A program made the translations under genes and the position numbers. Under the pieces are notes generated by a model that saw only the letters and a list, made by a program, of their open reading frames with translations, was not told the DNA's origin and did no database searches. A stretch of DNA of 35,624 bases from Lachnospiraceae bacterium. Its GTDB lineage: Bacteria > Bacillota > Clostridia > Lachnospirales > Lachnospiraceae. Each line of letters starts with the position of its first letter. Position 1 is the first letter of the stretch. Positions 24,410-32,580 of the stretch are shown here, one piece after another. Where the stretch lies: assembly GCA_021202815.1 (NCBI GenBank), contig JAJQCG010000018.1:1-35624 (forward strand), given 5' to 3'.

Positions 24410-25957
24410 ATGCTGGAGAAAGAAAGCCTGAAACGATATAAACTGATTTTGCTGAGCATCCTGCTGTGGGGGCTCTGCGCGCATGGAATGACCCTTTTCA
24501 ACAAATACTCTTTCCATGACGATTCGTCGCTCTTTACCCTGGGCGGCACATATTACCTGGGTAGATGGATGCTGGGAATCCTTGGGGATCTGAATACCTG
24601 GCTTTTCGGCAGCACTTATTACAGTCTGCCGCTCTTCAATGGGATTCTGACCATCCTCTTTATCGCACTTTGTGTGATGCTACTGGCGGATTTCTTTGAG
24701 ATCAGAAATCGCTGGCTGCTGGTGGCGCTGAGCGGCGTGCTGGTCGTCTTCCCGATGGTTACCAGCGGTTTTGGCTATATGTTTACGATCCCCTACTATT
24801 TTCTGGGCACTCTGCTGGGTGTGCTGGGTGCCTGCATAAGCTGCAGGGCGGAGAAATGGTATTTTTATCTGGCGGGACTTTTCCTGATCGCCTGCGGAGT
24901 CGGCACCTATCAGGCCATGATACCGGTGTTCGTCAGCATCATCCTGTTCAATGCGCTGATGCAGACGGTGAAAAAAGAAGGAACACAGTGGAAGGATTTC
25001 TTTTATATTGCCTTCCGGAGCGTCATCTCCTGCGGGGGCTTCATGGCGATTTACTTTGTGATCATGCGGCTGTCGCTGATTCTCACGGGCAATACGCTTT
25101 CCGATTATCAGGGCATCAGTACGATGGGGGCGACATCCCTGAAGGGATATATCAAGAGGGCGCTTATCGCTTACCGGGAGTTTTTCTGCCCGACGGACGG
25201 TATAAGCGCGAACATGTATCCTTTTTCCACGGATAAGGTGTATCGGCTGCTTCTGTTTCTGGCGCTGATCGGGACCGTGAAGCTGCTGCAGGCCTGCTGG
25301 AAAAAGAGCCGGATGCTCTGCCTGCAGGCGCTGCTCTTTGTACTCTGCATTCCGCTGGCAGTGAATTTTATTTACATCATGTGTGATTCCGGTACGGTGG
25401 ATTCGCTCATGGTGTACGGCCAGGTCATGTTTTATGTGTATTTTGCCTGGCTGGCGCAGTCCGGCTATCTGCCGCGGCTGTGCATCCGGAAGCTGGGAGA
25501 AAGGGCAGGGCAGCTCCTGCCCGCGCTGGGCGTGTGTCTGCTTCTGCTGCTGAATGTGATGTACATACGCTTCGACAATATCTGCTATCTCAAGGCGGAG
25601 GTTATGCAGTCGGAGGCCATCAGCTACCTTACCGTGCTGGCTTCGCATATCAAGAGCGTCGAGGGCTATACAGACGAGACGCCTGTAGTGTATGTGAATG
25701 AATTTATAAAATACGATTACACAACAGGCAGCATCAGCCTTCCGGAATTTAAGGAAATCAAGCTTATGCCTTATGACGGCAGCAGTATTCTGAACGATTA
25801 TGCCTGGCGCACTACGATGAAGATATGGTGCAATTTCGATCCGGTGACGCTCGATGCCTCTGAGTATGAGATCCTGCCGGAGGTGCAGGAGATGCCGGAC
25901 TATCCGGATTCGGGATCCATAAAGATGATTGACGGTGTCATCGTAGTCAAGTTTTAG
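24410..25957 (+). CDS. GtrII-like membrane glucosyltransferase family protein
   Basis: 515 residues with about ten or eleven membrane spans and a short extracytoplasmic C-terminal part. HDDSSLFTLGGTYYLGRWMLG near the N-terminus (an Asp pair in the first outside loop plus GRW) and GFGYMFTIPYYFLG with GVGTYQAMIPVF match the GtrII group of GT-C-like enzymes, which add glucosyl side groups to polysaccharide outside the membrane from undecaprenyl-phosphate-glucose. It sits between the second decarboxylase and the carrier protein, 17 bp and 20 bp away. It is the only transport-side protein in this block, so it may act on the module B sugar. No GtrA or GtrB partner is in the window. Sugar specificity is unknown. 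Confidence 0.72.
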   Translation: MLEKESLKRYKLILLSILLWGLCAHGMTLFNKYSFHDDSSLFTLGGTYYLGRWMLGILGDLNTWLFGSTYYSLPLFNGILTILFIALCVMLLADFFEIRNRWLLVALSGVLVVFPMVTSGFGYMFTIPYYFLGTLLGVLGACISCRAEKWYFYLAGLFLIACGVGTYQAMIPVFVSIILFNALMQTVKKEGTQWKDFFYIAFRSVISCGGFMAIYFVIMRLSLILTGNTLSDYQGISTMGATSLKGYIKRALIAYREFFCPTDGISANMYPFSTDKVYRLLLFLALIGTVKLLQACWKKSRMLCLQALLFVLCIPLAVNFIYIMCDSGTVDSLMVYGQVMFYVYFAWLAQSGYLPRLCIRKLGERAGQLLPALGVCLLLLLNVMYIRFDNICYLKAEVMQSEAISYLTVLASHIKSVEGYTDETPVVYVNEFIKYDYTTGSISLPEFKEIKLMPYDGSSILNDYAWRTTMKIWCNFDPVTLDASEYEILPEVQEMPDYPDSGSIKMIDGVIVVKF

Positions 25958-25977
25958 ATTAGAGGAGAAGAAAAAGA

Positions 25978-26208
25978 ATGAAGGAACTGATGGAGCTGCT
26001 GGCTGAGCTGAAGCCGGAGATTGATTTTGAGACGGAAAAGGAGCTGATCGACGGCGGCGCCCTTTCGTCCTTCGACGTGATCACGCTGATTGCGGAGCTG
26101 GAGGAGCGCTATGCGGTGGAAATCCCAGCGGAGGAGATCGTGCCGGAGAATTTTAATTCCGCCGAGGGCATCTGGAGCCTGATCGAACAGCTGAAGGAGG
26201 ATGCATAG
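25978..26208 (+). CDS. Stand-alone acyl/aminoacyl carrier protein (DltC-like)
   Basis: 76 residues, acidic, four-helix carrier protein pattern. The phosphopantetheine site is GGALSSFDVITLIAELEERY, with S31 as the expected attachment serine; the usual Asp before it (DSL/DSF) is Ser here. It should be loaded by a phosphopantetheinyl transferase from elsewhere. Strong AGAGGAG before the ATG. Its partners in the operon are the adenylation enzyme (21706), the second decarboxylase (23211) and the LpxD-like acyltransferase (20752); the ATP-grasp (17468) is a further possible loader. It is not the fatty-acid ACP by context: no fab genes are near. It ends just before the aminotransferase start. Confidence 0.87.
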   Translation: MKELMELLAELKPEIDFETEKELIDGGALSSFDVITLIAELEERYAVEIPAEEIVPENFNSAEGIWSLIEQLKEDA

Positions 26209-26209
26209 G

Positions 26210-27346
26210 ATGCAGTTTCGAGATTTGAAGAGTCAGTACAGAGCCCTGAAGGAGGAGATGGACGCGGCGATTGAAGTCGTCCTCGACTCCTCAGATTATA
26301 TCGCGGGAGATCAGATCGACGAGCTTGAGCGGGATCTGGCGGATTATATCGGAGTGCGCAACTGTGTGAGCTGCGGAAACGGAACGGATGCGCTCGTGCT
26401 GGCGCTGAAGGCCTGGGGCGTCGGCAGCGGCGATGCGGTCTTTGCGCCGGATCACACCTTTTTCTCTTCAGCGGAGTCTGCGGCTTTCGTCGGTGCAACG
26501 CCGGTCTTTGCGGACGTATCGGAGGATACCTTCACAATCGATCCGGAGAGCCTTACCCGCGTGATCGAGGCGGTCGCCCTGGAGGGAAAGTTAAAGCCGC
26601 GGGCGATTGTCGTGGTCGATCTCTTCGGCCTTCCGGCGGATTATGAGCGGATTCGCGAGATCGCGGACCGCTACGGACTCTATATTCTGGAGGACTGCGC
26701 GCAAGGCTTCGGAGGCGTCTATCATGGGAAACAGGCCGGAAGCTTCGGCGATATTTCCACGACTTCCTTCTTTCCGGCGAAGCCGCTGGGCTGCTACGGC
26801 GACGGCGGTGCGGTGTTCACGGACAATGACGAGTGGGCGGCGCTGATTCGCTCCATGCGGGTGCACGGCAAGGGCAGCAGCAAATATGACAATGTACGGA
26901 TCGGCATGAACTCCCGCCTCGACACGATTCAGGCGGCGGTGCTGCAGGTGAAGCTGAAGGCATTTCAGGAGTATGAGCTGGAGGATGTAAACAAGGTGGC
27001 CGCGCGTTACACGGAGGTGCTGCGGGACTGCGTGAAGGTGCCGCTCGTGCCGGAGGGATACTATTCGAGCTGGGCCTCCTACAACATTCTTCTGAAGGAT
27101 GAGGCGCAGCGCGACGCAGTGCGCGTGTATCTGCAGGAGAACGGTGTTCCGACGATGATCTACTATCCGAAGGGACTGCACCAGCAGAAGGTCTTCGAGG
27201 AGGTCTGCCGCTACGGCGAGAGCCTCGCGGTGACGACGGATATCTGTAAGCGCACGCTGGCGATTCCGGTATCGCCGTATCTCTCCGGGGAGGATCAGGA
27301 TCGCATCATTCGTCTCATCCGGGAAAAGACAGGGGCGGACGCATGA
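26210..27346 (+). CDS. PLP-dependent UDP-3-keto-sugar aminotransferase (WbpE/WlbC-like)
   Basis: Expected to aminate the 3-keto sugar made by the WlbA/WbpB-like enzyme, giving the 3-amino sugar that the LpxD-like enzyme acylates. 378 residues, DegT family. CGNGTDALVLALKAWG (55-70), PVFADV, VDLFGLPADY, ILEDCAQGFGG (159-169) and SFFPAKPLGCYGDGGA with the PLP lysine K191 are all close to WbpE/WlbC. I chose the ATG at 26210, with AAGGAGG 9 nt upstream, over the ATG three codons earlier at 26201, which overlaps the carrier protein gene. It overlaps the next gene by ATGA. Confidence 0.9.
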   Translation: MQFRDLKSQYRALKEEMDAAIEVVLDSSDYIAGDQIDELERDLADYIGVRNCVSCGNGTDALVLALKAWGVGSGDAVFAPDHTFFSSAESAAFVGATPVFADVSEDTFTIDPESLTRVIEAVALEGKLKPRAIVVVDLFGLPADYERIREIADRYGLYILEDCAQGFGGVYHGKQAGSFGDISTTSFFPAKPLGCYGDGGAVFTDNDEWAALIRSMRVHGKGSSKYDNVRIGMNSRLDTIQAAVLQVKLKAFQEYELEDVNKVAARYTEVLRDCVKVPLVPEGYYSSWASYNILLKDEAQRDAVRVYLQENGVPTMIYYPKGLHQQKVFEEVCRYGESLAVTTDICKRTLAIPVSPYLSGEDQDRIIRLIREKTGADA

Positions 27347-28437
27347 ACATACTGCTGATCTCTTATGATTATTATGCATATGACGGACGGCTGCGCGAGC
27401 TGATCTGGGCGGCGAAGGAGCTCGGGAGAGTGACCTATATCACCCGGGCGTCCGAGGGTGAGGAGCCGCAGGAGGCTCTGCATATCCTCTATCCGGATCA
27501 CGGTTACAGTAATTTCATCCTCTTCGTGATGCAGCAGATCCAGCGGGTCGGCGCGCAGGATGTGATCTTTGCTGATAACCGCAAGGGCATCATCCCGGGC
27601 GTGATCGCGAAGAAGATGACGGGCGCACGCTATATGGTGCAGGACTGCCGGGAGCTCTATGACCGCAAAAGCGCGGTCGGCATTTCCGGACGGCTCGGCT
27701 GTATGGTGGATAAGCTCTTCACACGGTGTTCGGACGTGGTCATCGCGGCGAACGCTTACCGCGCAAAGATCATGGTGAAGAAATTCCGGCTGAAAGAGGA
27801 GCCGCTGAACTACGAGAATATCCGCAGTCTCCGCTATACCTCGCAGGAGAAGCGCGAGCTGGTGGAGCGGGAGTACGCGGGCTTCTTCGCGGAGAAGAAA
27901 TTCCGCATCATCTCCACGGCGGGCTGCGATATGAGCCGCACGACCGGGAAGATGATCGAGGCGATGAAGGGACTCGGGGAGGATTATGAGCTGCTTCTCG
28001 TCGGTGAGAGCGAGGAGGAGGACGAGCTGATCGCACGCGGTATGATTCAGGAGTCCGGGCTTACCAATGTGAAGATTTTCCCGCGCATGGACCAGGATCA
28101 TCTGAAATATTTTATCGGACACAGCCAGGTCGGCATGGTGACCTATCACCAGCGCGACCTGAACAATAAATACTGCGCGAGCGGGAAGATCTACGAATTT
28201 CTGTTTGAGGGAATTCCGGTCGTGACCTCCACGAATCCGCCACTTAAGGATTTCTGCGAGAAATACAAGGTGGGACGCGCCTCCGACGACTACGAGGCCG
28301 CGATCCGCGAGATCGCCGGGAACTACGCGCGCTGGATGGTCGCGGTGGAGCGCTTTGTGAGCCGCGTGGACGTGGAGCAGAACAATCACGCCCTGGCGGA
28401 GCAGATCCGAGAGCGGCTGAAGGAGAAGACGAGATGA
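27343..28437 (+). CDS. GT4-like glycosyltransferase
   Basis: 364 residues with a GT-B layout: MNILLISYDYYAYDGRLRELIWAAKEL at the N-terminus, a central AANAYRAKIM hinge region, then FRIISTAGCDMSRTTGKMIEAM and GKIYEFLFEGIPVVTS near the donor site, where GT4 enzymes have their E/KxxE loop. Probably transfers the module B sugar to the lipid-linked chain, as it lies between its aminotransferase and 2-epimerase, overlapping both by ATGA. The family assignment is by layout more than by a strong motif; sugar donor unknown. Confidence 0.8.
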   Translation: MNILLISYDYYAYDGRLRELIWAAKELGRVTYITRASEGEEPQEALHILYPDHGYSNFILFVMQQIQRVGAQDVIFADNRKGIIPGVIAKKMTGARYMVQDCRELYDRKSAVGISGRLGCMVDKLFTRCSDVVIAANAYRAKIMVKKFRLKEEPLNYENIRSLRYTSQEKRELVEREYAGFFAEKKFRIISTAGCDMSRTTGKMIEAMKGLGEDYELLLVGESEEEDELIARGMIQESGLTNVKIFPRMDQDHLKYFIGHSQVGMVTYHQRDLNNKYCASGKIYEFLFEGIPVVTSTNPPLKDFCEKYKVGRASDDYEAAIREIAGNYARWMVAVERFVSRVDVEQNNHALAEQIRERLKEKTR

Positions 28438-29531
28438 GAAAGGTGATGCTGGTGTTCGGGACCAGGCCGGAGACCATCAAGATGTGTCCGCTGGTGAACG
28501 AGCTGAAGACGCGGCCGGGCATTGAGACCGTCGTCTGTGTGACCGGCCAGCACCGGCAGATGCTGGATCAGGTGCTCGAAGCTTTTTCGGTCGTGCCGGA
28601 CTATGATCTGTCGATCATGAAGGAGCGGCAGACCCTGTTTGATGTGACGACGAATATTCTGAACCACATCCGGGAGGTGCTGGAGAAGGTCGCGCCCGAT
28701 GTGGTGCTGGTGCACGGCGACACCTCTACGACCTTTGTGACGGCGCTCGCCTGCTTTTACCTGCAGATCCCGGTCGGACATGTGGAGGCGGGTCTGCGCA
28801 CCTACAACATCTACTCGCCTTATCCGGAAGAATTTAACAGGCAGGCGGTCAGTATCATTTCACAGTATAATTTCGCGCCGACCGAGCTCTCGAGGCAGAA
28901 CCTGCTGCGGGAGGGGAAGAATCCGGACACGATCTACGTGACCGGCAATACGGCGATTGACGCGCTGAAGACGACGGTGCGGGAAGACTATACGCATCCG
29001 GAGCTCGAGTGGGCGGCGGGCAGCCGTCTGATTCTGATCACGGCGCACCGCCGCGAGAATCTGGGCGAACCCATGCAGCATATGTTCCGCGCGATTCGTC
29101 GTGTCTGCGACGAGCATCCGGATATTCGCGCGATCTATCCGATTCACATGAATCCGGTCGTGCGGGAAACCGCGAACGCGATTCTCGGGGACGACGAGCG
29201 AATCCGGATTATCGAGCCGCTTGACGTGCTTGATTTTCACAATTTCCTCGCACGCAGCTATCTCATTCTGACGGACAGCGGCGGGATTCAGGAGGAGGCG
29301 CCGTCTCTCGGAAAACCGGTGCTCGTCATGCGCGATACGACCGAGCGCCCGGAGGGAATTGAAGCCGGTACACTGAAGCTGGTCGGCACAGACGAGCGTG
29401 TGATCTATGATAACTTTAAGCGTCTGCTCGAAGACCGGGCGGCCTATGAGGCCATGAGCACCGCGAGCAACCCCTATGGGGACGGCTTCGCGAGCAGGCG
29501 GATTGCCGACATTCTGGAAGGGAAAGCATGA
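28434..29531 (+). CDS. UDP-GlcNAc 2-epimerase family enzyme (WecB/WbpI-like)
   Basis: Non-hydrolysing UDP-sugar 2-epimerase of 365 residues. VFGTRPETIKMCPLV, VTGQHRQMLDQ, VHGDTSTTF, HVEAGLRT, PEEFNRQ, TGNTAIDAL, ITAHRRENLGEP and DSGGIQEEAPSLGKPVLVMRD are all in the expected order. In context it most likely converts the UDP-GlcNAc3NAcyl-A-type sugar of module B to the manno form (as WbpI does), rather than making plain UDP-ManNAc as WecB does. A plain WecB role cannot be ruled out. It overlaps neighbours by ATGA on both sides. Confidence 0.92.
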   Translation: MRKVMLVFGTRPETIKMCPLVNELKTRPGIETVVCVTGQHRQMLDQVLEAFSVVPDYDLSIMKERQTLFDVTTNILNHIREVLEKVAPDVVLVHGDTSTTFVTALACFYLQIPVGHVEAGLRTYNIYSPYPEEFNRQAVSIISQYNFAPTELSRQNLLREGKNPDTIYVTGNTAIDALKTTVREDYTHPELEWAAGSRLILITAHRRENLGEPMQHMFRAIRRVCDEHPDIRAIYPIHMNPVVRETANAILGDDERIRIIEPLDVLDFHNFLARSYLILTDSGGIQEEAPSLGKPVLVMRDTTERPEGIEAGTLKLVGTDERVIYDNFKRLLEDRAAYEAMSTASNPYGDGFASRRIADILEGKA

Positions 29532-30729
29532 ATTTATATCTGCTGGTATTTTTGCTGCTGGCGGCGGGAGCCGTATTGGAACGTTTCCGCCCGCAGTATA
29601 AAAATTACATCTATGGAGTGTGCTGGGGGCTGATGACCGTGCTCCTGTGCCTGCGCTATGGGCAGGGTACGGATTATATCACTTACGAAGCGATCTACAA
29701 CTCGATCCCGCTGGTCGTCGATTTCTCCAGCGGTTATTTTTTCGGCGCGTCTCCGGAGATCGGCTGGCGGCTTCTGTGCGCGCTGTTCCGCGCCTTTGGC
29801 GCGCCGTTCTGGGTCTTTACGGCGGCGCTGGGACTTGCGGAGATGCTGCTGCTGCACCGGGTGCTGACGAAATATACGGCGTTTCGGACGGCGGGGCTTT
29901 TTCTCGCTTATCCGGTGCTTTTTATCGTATATATGCTGTCGGGCCTGCGGCAGGGCCTTGCCATGTGTCTGTTCCTGGGGATAGCGCTGCCGTTCTATCT
30001 GGAAAAGCGCTGGCTCGCGTATATTGTGAGTATCCTGCTCGCGTCGAGCTTCCATAAGGCAGGCTATATCTGGCTGATATGCCGATCGTATATTATCTCT
30101 CGACGAAAATCATGCTGGTGCTGGTCGCGCTGTCCGCGGCGGTCGGTCTGTTTTTGCAGATCCCGGCTGTGAGGGCCTGGATCCTGAAGACATTTCCCTC
30201 CTATCATCTGTGGCAGTTCCTGTATATGGGGGAGATCAGCCGCTTTGCCCTGGCGGAGCGCCTGATCAGCTGTGCGGTGCTGACAGCGCTCTGGTTCTGG
30301 CTGCGAAAAGCCGGGGAGGAGCTGGAGCAGTCCACTGAGTTGCTGCTGAAAGCCTATCTCTGCGGCCTGTGCCTGTATCTGCTGCTGATGCAGAACAGCT
30401 ACTATGCCAGCCGTTACGCGGCTGTGTTCAAGGTGCTTGAATGTGTGCTGGCGGTTCGCCTGCTGATGAAGGAGCGAAAGACGGCGAAAGCGGCGGCTGT
30501 GTTTTTCTTCGGGCTTACGCTGTTCATGGGACTGAAAAATATGAATGCGATGATCCGGGAGGGATTTTACGATTCTGCGCAGGTAAATCTCCTGAATTTT
30601 CCGTATGTATCCGTATTTCAGCAGGATCGGATCAATGACTATACCGCCTATGAGGAAAAGTATCCGGGGATTCTGGAAAGTCAGATGGAGGATCAGGAGC
30701 TGTGGCTTCTGGAGGACGGGACGGAGTGA
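29528..30729 (+). pseudogene. EpsG-like polysaccharide polymerase, broken by a frameshift
   Basis: Two overlapping ORFs (29528-30172 and 30079-30729) encode the two halves of one EpsG-type membrane protein of about 400 residues. The first half has YGQGTDYITYEAIYN and GLRQGLAMCLFLGIALPFYLEKRW, ending in SSFHKAGYIWL; after that its frame turns into non-membrane junk (CWCWSRCPRRS). The second half picks up at MPIVYYLSTK in the -1 frame. Adding one base near 30078 would restore a continuous reading (GYIWLI-MPIVYY). EpsG proteins polymerise or export exopolysaccharide. No homopolymer run lies at the break, so simple phase variation is not obvious. A second start inside the overlap (ATG 30079) has no good ribosome binding site. 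Could be a real loss, a split gene or a sequencing error. Confidence 0.75.
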
Positions 30730-30735
30730 AGAGCG

Positions 30736-31767
30736 ATGCGGTTTGAAATTTTGCTGACCGCCCTGCTGTTCTTCGGAGGGACATGCCTGACGGGATATGC
30801 GGTGCGGCGCCTGTTAAAGCTGAAAAAGGAAGGAATCGTCTGTTCCATCGTAGTGGGCGCGCTGTGCTGGTGGGCGCTGATGGAGCTGATTCTCGTGCCG
30901 ATGACCATGAAGCTCGCGAGCTTCAGCAGCTTTGTCGTCGTTTACAGCGCGGCGGCGATGCTTTTCGCGCTGGCGGGTCTGTTTTGCTGGCGGGATATTC
31001 TGGATGATTTAAAGACGTTTGCAGAAAACTGGAAACAGTATCTGACGCTGGGGCATCTTGCGGCGCTTCTGCTGATTGTGTTTGAACTGTGGTTCCTTCA
31101 TCATCACATGTATCTGGAGTGGGACGATACTTATTATGTAAACCTCGCGAACGTGGCGATCTCCTCGGACAGAATTTACTGGGTTTATCCGGAGACCGGC
31201 ACGCTGGTGGATTTCGACAAGCGCTATGTGCTCTCGCTCTGGCCGATTTTTTACGCGTGGCTCTCGAAGCTGACGGGCGTGGCGGCGACGGTGATGGCGC
31301 ACACGATCATGCCCTGGCTGATGATTCCGCTTGCCTATATGGTCTATATACTGATCGGGAAGCGGCTCTTTGAGGATAACGTGCAGCTGCAGGGAATGTT
31401 TCTGGCGTTCGCTGTTCTCGTCCATCTCTATATGAGCGGGGAGCACACGACGGGGCTGAGCTTTCTCACCATTACGCCGTGGGTGGGGAAGGGTATACTG
31501 GCGGCGATTATACTTCCGGCACTCTTTTACTGGCTTCTGCGCGCGATGCGGGACGGAGGCGCGAGGAACTGGATTATGCTGGGGGTTACGGGCCTGGGGG
31601 GCTGCCTGACGTCTTCCATGGGAATTATGCTCACGCCCCTGTTTGTCGGTATAGCGGTATTTCTGCTCACGCTGCAGAAGAGACAGATTCGTTACCTGGC
31701 ATACGGGATTCTCTCCTGTCTGCCCTGTATTCTGCTCGGACTCTATTATATTCGCCTGACACATTAA
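30736..31767 (+). CDS. DUF6077-like membrane protein, N-terminal part
   Basis: 343 residues with about nine hydrophobic segments. The first outside loop carries LEWDDTYYVNLAN (a WDD acidic motif typical of GT-C-like proteins) and DFDKRYVLSLWP. SFLTITPWVGKG and GGCLTSSMG occur later. The pattern suggests the DUF6077 group of clostridial membrane proteins, from memory and not certain. It ends at a TAA at 31765-31767; the next ORF continues in the same frame four codons later, so this may be the front of one longer protein. It lies 6 bp after the EpsG-like gene. Role: probably transfer of a sugar or other group outside the membrane; inference only. Confidence 0.55.
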   Translation: MRFEILLTALLFFGGTCLTGYAVRRLLKLKKEGIVCSIVVGALCWWALMELILVPMTMKLASFSSFVVVYSAAAMLFALAGLFCWRDILDDLKTFAENWKQYLTLGHLAALLLIVFELWFLHHHMYLEWDDTYYVNLANVAISSDRIYWVYPETGTLVDFDKRYVLSLWPIFYAWLSKLTGVAATVMAHTIMPWLMIPLAYMVYILIGKRLFEDNVQLQGMFLAFAVLVHLYMSGEHTTGLSFLTITPWVGKGILAAIILPALFYWLLRAMRDGGARNWIMLGVTGLGGCLTSSMGIMLTPLFVGIAVFLLTLQKRQIRYLAYGILSCLPCILLGLYYIRLTH

Positions 31768-31773
31768 AGGAGG
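31767..31773 (+). promoter_or_regulatory. Strong ribosome binding site overlapping the stop at 31765-31767
   Basis: AAGGAGG starts in the last base of the TAA stop and lies 6 nt before the ATG at 31780. It lets the second ORF be translated on its own. Confidence 0.65.
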
Positions 31774-31779
31774 TACGGC

Positions 31780-32580
31780 ATGCAGGAATTCCTGGAAATA
31801 GCAAAGACAGATTTTCTGGCAACCTTTGAGGGCGCGTGGATGCTTCCGCTCCTGCTGCTTAGCTGTGCGTTGATTCTGTGGAAAGAGCCGGACCGGACGA
31901 GGAAGGTTCTGCTCGGGGCGCTGCCGCTGGCCGCCATGATTGTCTACTGGCTTCCACCGACCGGGATGCTGCTCATGAAGCTGCTCGGGGAGAATGTCTA
32001 CTGGCGCGTCCTCTGGCTGATTCTGATTGCGGTGACGGTTCCCTATGCCCTCTGTCTTCTGCTTCGAAAGTGCAGCGGACTGCGCAGGCAGGCGGCGTTC
32101 CTCGCGTGCCTGGCACTGGTCGTTCTGTGCGGGACTCCCCTGCTTACTTCGGAGGAATTCCTGGATTCCGCGAATGAATATAAGATTCCGCAGTATGTGA
32201 TCGATGTCTGCGAGCTGCTGCCGGAAAATATCCACGCGATGGTCTCGAACCGGCTCATGCCCTATATCCGGCAGTACGACACCAGTATTACCCTGGAGTT
32301 CGCCCGCAATGATTATCGCTATCTGAATCCGGGCGAGGCGGACGATGACGAGGTTGGCCAGATGTATCTGGAAGTGCAGAAATCTGAAATCGATCTGTCG
32401 GTGCTCGCGCCGACGGCGAAGGCTGAGGGCTGCACCTTCCTGGTCTTTTCCAGTACGCGCACCTATATCGGCGAATGGGAAGACTACGGTTATGAGAAAT
32501 ACGCCTCGACGGAAGATTTCGATATCTTTGTGGACATGGACTATGAGGAAGGGCAGGATACGAGAAAGTGGGAGGACTGA
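31780..32580 (+). CDS. Membrane-anchored protein, possible C-terminal part of the DUF6077-like protein
   Basis: 266 residues: four hydrophobic segments (about 15-130, with YWRVLWLILIAVTVPYALCLLL), then a hydrophilic C-terminal part (about 145-266) that should lie outside the membrane (YKIPQYVIDVCELLPENIHAM, later DFDIFVDMDYEEGQ). It is in the same reading frame as the upstream ORF, separated only by TAA and four codons (AGG AGG TAC GGC), so the two together would make one protein of about 614 residues with a usual membrane-then-soluble design. It has its own very good ribosome binding site, so a split but working pair is also possible. Overlaps the CotH gene by 13 bp. No enzymatic motif recognised. 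Confidence 0.55.
   Translation: MQEFLEIAKTDFLATFEGAWMLPLLLLSCALILWKEPDRTRKVLLGALPLAAMIVYWLPPTGMLLMKLLGENVYWRVLWLILIAVTVPYALCLLLRKCSGLRRQAAFLACLALVVLCGTPLLTSEEFLDSANEYKIPQYVIDVCELLPENIHAMVSNRLMPYIRQYDTSITLEFARNDYRYLNPGEADDDEVGQMYLEVQKSEIDLSVLAPTAKAEGCTFLVFSSTRTYIGEWEDYGYEKYASTEDFDIFVDMDYEEGQDTRKWED

Noticed and set aside
31009-32235. 408-residue minus-strand ORF
   Set aside because: Gln/Arg/His-rich shadow of two membrane protein ORFs; no ribosome binding site or family.
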